NCBI GenBank assembly: GCA_011046055.1
Contig: DSBN01000230.1
Location: 1-9,380, forward strand
Source of the DNA: Sediminispirochaeta sp.
GTDB taxonomy: Bacteria > Spirochaetota > Spirochaetia > DSM-16054 > Sediminispirochaetaceae
DNA length: 9,380 nucleotides
Direction of reading: 5' to 3'
Positions 6,198-9,380 of the stretch are shown here, piece by piece; the stretch's first letter is position 1, and every line of letters begins with the position of its first letter. A program made the translations under genes and the position numbers. The notes beneath the pieces were generated by a model that worked only from the letters and a program-made list of their open reading frames with translations, did not search any database and was not told the origin of the DNA.

Positions 6198-6981
6198 TAT
6201 CGGTCCCCTTTATCACCAGCTTGACCGTTTTTATTTTGTAGCCGTCCATCTCTTGTATGATCAGTTCCACACCCTCGTACTGCACCTTTTCATACTTGAC
6301 CGGGATCTTTCCGAAGAGGTCGAAGACGAAACCACCCAGAGTGTCGAAGTCCTCTTCGGGCAGCTTCAGCTTGAGCTTTTTGTTCAGGTCCTCGATATCC
6401 ACCCGAGCGTCGCACAAAAAGGTTCCGGTACCGATCTCCAGAATGTCTTCGACCTCGTTGTCGAACTCGTCCTGAATATCCCCGACGATCTCCTCTATTA
6501 TGTCTTCCAGACAGACGATACCGGAGACTCCGCCGTACTCGTCCACCGCCACCGCAATATGCACCCGCCGCCGCTTAAACTCCCTGAGCAGGGAGTCGAG
6601 CCTCTTACTCTCGGGTACAAAGTAGGGACGCCGTATGATTTTTTCGACTGAGAAATCCTCCTGCGATTTCACCTGCTTCAGCAGGTCCTTCGCATAGAGA
6701 ATCCCCACCACATTGTCGATGGTATCTTTATACACGGGAAAACGAGAAAAGCCGCACTCACTGAGAGTCTCTATCAGCTCGTCGAATTGGGACTCAATTG
6801 CGACGAACTCCACATCTATCCGCGGGACCATGACCTCCTTGACGTTGGTCTCGGAAAGGGTTTTTATCCCGCGGATCATATCTTTTTCTTCGTAATTTAA
6901 ACCGACATCGTCTTCGGTCTGACCAGAACCTTCTTCGTTTCCTTTGCCGAAAATTCTGTGAAAAAAAGAAGTGGTACTCAA
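6184..6981 (-). CDS. tlyC: CBS-pair/CorC_HlyC protein (TlyC-like, soluble)
   Basis: The 265-residue protein has a short leader (1-35), a CBS domain pair (about 50-170, with VMVPRIDVEFV at 50-60, FSRFPVYKDTIDNVVGILYA at 78-97 and VDEYGGVSGIVCLEDIIEEI at 146-165) and a CorC_HlyC domain (about 180-258, with FDTLGGFVFDLFGKIP at 212-227). There is no membrane DUF21 domain, so it is the short cytosolic form, like CorC in Enterobacteria and TlyC in Brachyspira. CBS pairs bind adenine nucleotides; CorC-like proteins are linked to Mg/Co handling. The 'hemolysin' label is historical and not supported by any toxin feature here. The start is TTG in the overlap TTGA with the ybeY stop; AGGGGAG lies 10 bases upstream. 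The family N-terminus agrees with this start better than with the internal Met35. Confidence 0.92.
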   Translation of the reverse strand: MSTTSFFHRIFGKGNEEGSGQTEDDVGLNYEEKDMIRGIKTLSETNVKEVMVPRIDVEFVAIESQFDELIETLSECGFSRFPVYKDTIDNVVGILYAKDLLKQVKSQEDFSVEKIIRRPYFVPESKRLDSLLREFKRRRVHIAVAVDEYGGVSGIVCLEDIIEEIVGDIQDEFDNEVEDILEIGTGTFLCDARVDIEDLNKKLKLKLPEEDFDTLGGFVFDLFGKIPVKYEKVQYEGVELIIQEMDGYKIKTVKLVIKGTDSAAS

Positions 6982-7451
6982 AATACAGTCTCTCCCCTTA
7001 CATGCCGTAATATCTTTTCCTGTTTCCGTAACATCTCTTCGTCTTCAAATGAGTTTGTAGCGTGGTCCATACCGGCGAGGTGCAGGACACCGTGTATCAA
7101 TATCCGCTGTAGCTCTTCGTCGAGACTCACCCCCCATTCCCGCGCCTGCCGTTGCAGGGTCTGAACGGAAATTACAATATCTCCGGCGCTTATTGTAGCA
7201 TAAGTTTCGGGGGTGCTGAAGCTATTTTCCCCCTCCTCATAGTGCGAGGCGAAGGAGAGCACGTCGGTGCTCTCGTCCTTGCCGCGGTACCTCCCGTTCA
7301 AGTCCCGGATAAAGTCGTCGTCGCAAAAAAGAATCGACACTTCCCAGTCGTCGATTTCCATGTATTCCAATACCTGGAGTATAAAGGATTCAACATCGCC
7401 TATCCAGTCCGGTATCGGAGTATTCTGAGCCGAAACGTCTACTCGGTTCAT
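6978..7451 (-). CDS. ybeY: Endoribonuclease YbeY (rRNA maturation factor)
   Basis: YbeY is a single-strand-specific, metal-dependent RNase used in 16S rRNA 3'-end maturation and ribosome quality control. The 157-residue product has the diagnostic zinc motif HGVLHLAGMDH (120-130, H-x3-H-x5-H) near its C-terminus. It also has the upstream family block LNGRYRGKDESTDVLSF (51-67) and AGDIVIS (89-95). An alternative GTG start lies one codon upstream at 7454, but AAGGTG (7457-7462) is only two bases from it and five from the ATG, so I prefer ATG. That ATG overlaps the pgpH stop as TGATG, and the gene's own stop overlaps the next start as TTGA. Linkage of pgpH and ybeY is widespread in bacteria, often with phoH just upstream. 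Confidence 0.97.
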   Translation of the reverse strand: MNRVDVSAQNTPIPDWIGDVESFILQVLEYMEIDDWEVSILFCDDDFIRDLNGRYRGKDESTDVLSFASHYEEGENSFSTPETYATISAGDIVISVQTLQRQAREWGVSLDEELQRILIHGVLHLAGMDHATNSFEDEEMLRKQEKILRHVRGETVF

Positions 7452-9380
7452 CACTTCACCTTCTGCTCGGGATACTCGATACGGTTGTGAAACTGTCCAG
7501 CCAGTATCTGGACGAAGCTGTTTTTGATCTTTTCCAGATCCTGAAAGCTCAAAAAGCTGTTGCTCAACTGCTTTCTCCCGATCTTATCCATAATAGTAGC
7601 CCACACCATCTTTTCGAACTTCTGCATCGTCGGTTTTTTGACCGTCCTCGACTGTGCCTCAATGGTATCCGCCAACATCACTACCGCCGCCTCCCGGGAA
7701 CGGGGCGGCGTTCCGTTGTAGGAGAACTCCGACTGATTCACGTTTTCACCGCGTTTTTTCAGGGCCTGTTGATAAAAATAGCCGATCACGTCGCTTCCAT
7801 GGTGGTCAGCGACGATTTCAACCACTTCGGGGGGAAGTTTCAGCTCCTTGGCCCTCTCCTTGCCAATTTTTACATGCGATTTGATCACCGCAACGGAAAG
7901 GTTTGGGCTCATTTCGTCGTGCTTGTTTTTGCTGTCCTGGTTTTCAATAAAGTAGTCCGGCTGATCCATTTTCCCAATATCATGGTAATAGGCCCCCACC
8001 CGGGCGAGGAGATGGTTGGCTCCGATCTCTCGGCAGGCGGATTCGGCCAGATTGGCCACGCTCATGGAGTGACTGTAGGTACCGGGAGCCGCGGTTATCA
8101 TCCTGCGAAACAGCGGGGTGTTGGTATCCGAGAGCTCTCGCAGTCGAAAGACGGTGGGCGCGTTTAGCAGGTGCTCCAGAGCGGGAAGAATCGCCAGGTT
8201 CAATGCTCCGGTCGCAAAGGCGTGAAAAATGCCCAAACCGGTGGCGCTCAGGTACCACCTCGGGTCCATCTGTTGAAACAGCCCGATGGTGATCAAAATC
8301 GCCGTCACTACCAGTGCCAATTTCACCGTCGCACTGACCAGATCGATACGTTTCTCGGCATTGCGGATCAAATAGGTGGCGGTAATGCCGCTTAGAAAAG
8401 AGAATACGAATGCGTAAGGATCTACATCGGGGATGCAGAAAAAGAAAAGGGAGAGCATCAACGAGGTTATTATACCCACACGGTGGGTAATAAGGGTGGC
8501 GACCATCATACTGACCAAGGCGGTAATCCCAGCCAAAGACATCGGTATCATCGGCGGCAGCAGGGAGAAAGTCAGCAGCACAAACAGGTTCAATGTAAAG
8601 AGCACCGCCGAACTCAACAAGATATAGGCGTGCTGATAGGTTCGTCTGCCGTGCTTGATCAACGGGGCGAACATTATATAGGAGAGGAAAAAAATGCCGG
8701 CCAGGTAAAAAGCTATGGCCAAGCTCTCGCGAATATCCAATTTCGGTTTCCGTTCCAGTAGGGCGGTGATGATTTTCATCTTTTCGCGGCTCACTATCTC
8801 GCCCTCGCTGATTATTGTCTCTCCCTTGTCGATCTGTTTTATCTGTGGGGCAACGGAGTTTCGGGCCTCTTTTCGCAAAGCGTCGGTCAGAGTTGGGTTG
8901 TATACCGCCGTGGGCAGCACGAACTTTTCTACCAATAGAGTAGCCGCTGCCTTCAACTCTGGATCCAAACCGTAGACGGAGAGCTCGTGCCGGATATGCT
9001 CCTTGACCTTGCCCACCTCGATGATTTCGGAGGCTGAAAGAGGTTCGTACACCTTTTCGGCGCCCCGCCAGTGCCACAACTGGAGGATCGGTCTCGTGCT
9101 ATCTTCTCGCCTATCCAAACCTACTACGGGAGTAGCGAAGACTCCCCGTTCCAGGAGCTCGCGCAGCACCTCTTCGATTATCGAAAAGTGAAAAACCAAC
9201 TGAGCCTTGCCGCTCAATATCTCCACCTCTCCTCGATCGAAACGGTTGGGAAATTGCTGCATCAGGAGCCAGTAGAGTTCATCCGCTCCTAAATCGACGC
9301 CCCTCTCTCCGTAGAGCTCGGCAAAGCGTTCGAAGTGTCCAATCTGCTGGAGCACTAGACTCTCGTTTATTGTATATACG
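7451..9380 (-). CDS. pgpH: 7TM-HD family cyclic-di-AMP phosphodiesterase PgpH, 5' partial
   Basis: PgpH-type proteins hydrolyse c-di-AMP to pApA at the cytoplasmic membrane. The frame stays open to the window edge (codons reading VYTINESL precede the GTG at 9355), so the true start lies outside and the first membrane helix is missing. Counting from 9355, residues 1-205 are the extracytoplasmic 7TMR-HDED domain, about 210-395 hold six or seven membrane segments, and about 420-600 form the HD domain. The metal-site residues are visible in GTYSHS (425-430), GAYYHDIGKMDQPDYFIENQ (454-473, His458-Asp459) and VADHHG (515-520). All key HD residues are intact, so activity is expected. It leads a coupled cluster with ybeY. 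The c-di-AMP substrate is inferred from the family. I see no phoH in the window. Confidence 0.94.
   Translation of the reverse strand, partial: VYTINESLVLQQIGHFERFAELYGERGVDLGADELYWLLMQQFPNRFDRGEVEILSGKAQLVFHFSIIEEVLRELLERGVFATPVVGLDRREDSTRPILQLWHWRGAEKVYEPLSASEIIEVGKVKEHIRHELSVYGLDPELKAAATLLVEKFVLPTAVYNPTLTDALRKEARNSVAPQIKQIDKGETIISEGEIVSREKMKIITALLERKPKLDIRESLAIAFYLAGIFFLSYIMFAPLIKHGRRTYQHAYILLSSAVLFTLNLFVLLTFSLLPPMIPMSLAGITALVSMMVATLITHRVGIITSLMLSLFFFCIPDVDPYAFVFSFLSGITATYLIRNAEKRIDLVSATVKLALVVTAILITIGLFQQMDPRWYLSATGLGIFHAFATGALNLAILPALEHLLNAPTVFRLRELSDTNTPLFRRMITAAPGTYSHSMSVANLAESACREIGANHLLARVGAYYHDIGKMDQPDYFIENQDSKNKHDEMSPNLSVAVIKSHVKIGKERAKELKLPPEVVEIVADHHGSDVIGYFYQQALKKRGENVNQSEFSYNGTPPRSREAAVVMLADTIEAQSRTVKKPTMQKFEKMVWATIMDKIGRKQLSNSFLSFQDLEKIKNSFVQILAGQFHNRIEYPEQKVK
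7457..7462 (-). promoter_or_regulatory. Ribosome binding site deciding the ybeY start
   Basis: AAGGTG on the minus strand lies within the last codons of pgpH. It is five bases from the ATG at 7451 but only two from the in-frame GTG at 7454, which favours the ATG. Its position inside pgpH and the TGATG junction suggest that ybeY translation depends on ribosomes finishing pgpH. Confidence 0.65.

Noticed and set aside
6184..6981. True hemolysin toxin
   Set aside because: Only CBS and CorC_HlyC domains are present, with no signal peptide or pore-forming feature; the name is inherited from early TlyC work.
7980..9077. 365-codon minus-strand frame overlapping pgpH in another frame
   Set aside because: The translation is rich in Arg, Gly and Ser without domain pattern, while the overlapping pgpH frame carries all HD and membrane features.

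Overview
The window carries eight protein genes, all on the minus strand, so it reads from right to left. They are pgpH (its 5' end lies beyond the right edge), ybeY, a CBS/CorC-type gene (tlyC-like), a TPR gene, gap, pgk, tpiA and secG, followed by a small flavodoxin-fold gene. The gene order suggests a spirochaete: as I recall it, the run ybeY - CBS 'hemolysin' - TPR protein - gap - pgk - tpiA - secG also occurs on the Borrelia chromosome and in related spirochaetes. The base composition looks moderately GC-rich, which would fit a free-living Spirochaeta-like relative better than Borrelia. This placement is inference from synteny and cannot be proven from the sequence alone.

Right part (about 4167-9380): four tightly coupled genes. 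pgpH encodes a 7TM-HD phosphodiesterase for c-di-AMP, ybeY an rRNA-maturation endoribonuclease, the tlyC-like gene a soluble CBS-pair protein, and the last a secreted or membrane-anchored TPR protein. Successive genes overlap by 1, 4 and 14 bases, and the last two use TTG and GTG starts, so translational coupling is likely. Their promoter lies outside the window.

Middle (3961-4166): a 206-bp intergenic region holds a near-consensus sigma-70 promoter (TTGACA, 17 bp, TATAGT) for the glycolytic operon and a small leader hairpin. A 52-bp palindromic mini-element, bounded by a 9-bp direct repeat, sits directly upstream of the -35 box. Left of it lie gap, pgk, tpiA and secG, with 10-30 bp spacers and good ribosome sites. 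They form a lower-glycolysis operon with the SecYEG subunit gene attached, closed by a strong intrinsic terminator at 557-594.

Left part (1-533): a 137-aa flavodoxin-fold protein of unknown function lies beyond that terminator with no visible promoter of its own. A second copy of the palindromic element overlaps its stop codon, and half of a third copy lies at the window edge.

The core genes are ordinary housekeeping genes. The most noteworthy item is the family of about 50-bp palindromic elements: three copies (one partial), one with an apparent target-site duplication that abuts a promoter and one that overlaps a stop codon. I see no defence system, CRISPR array, prophage, tRNA or rRNA.
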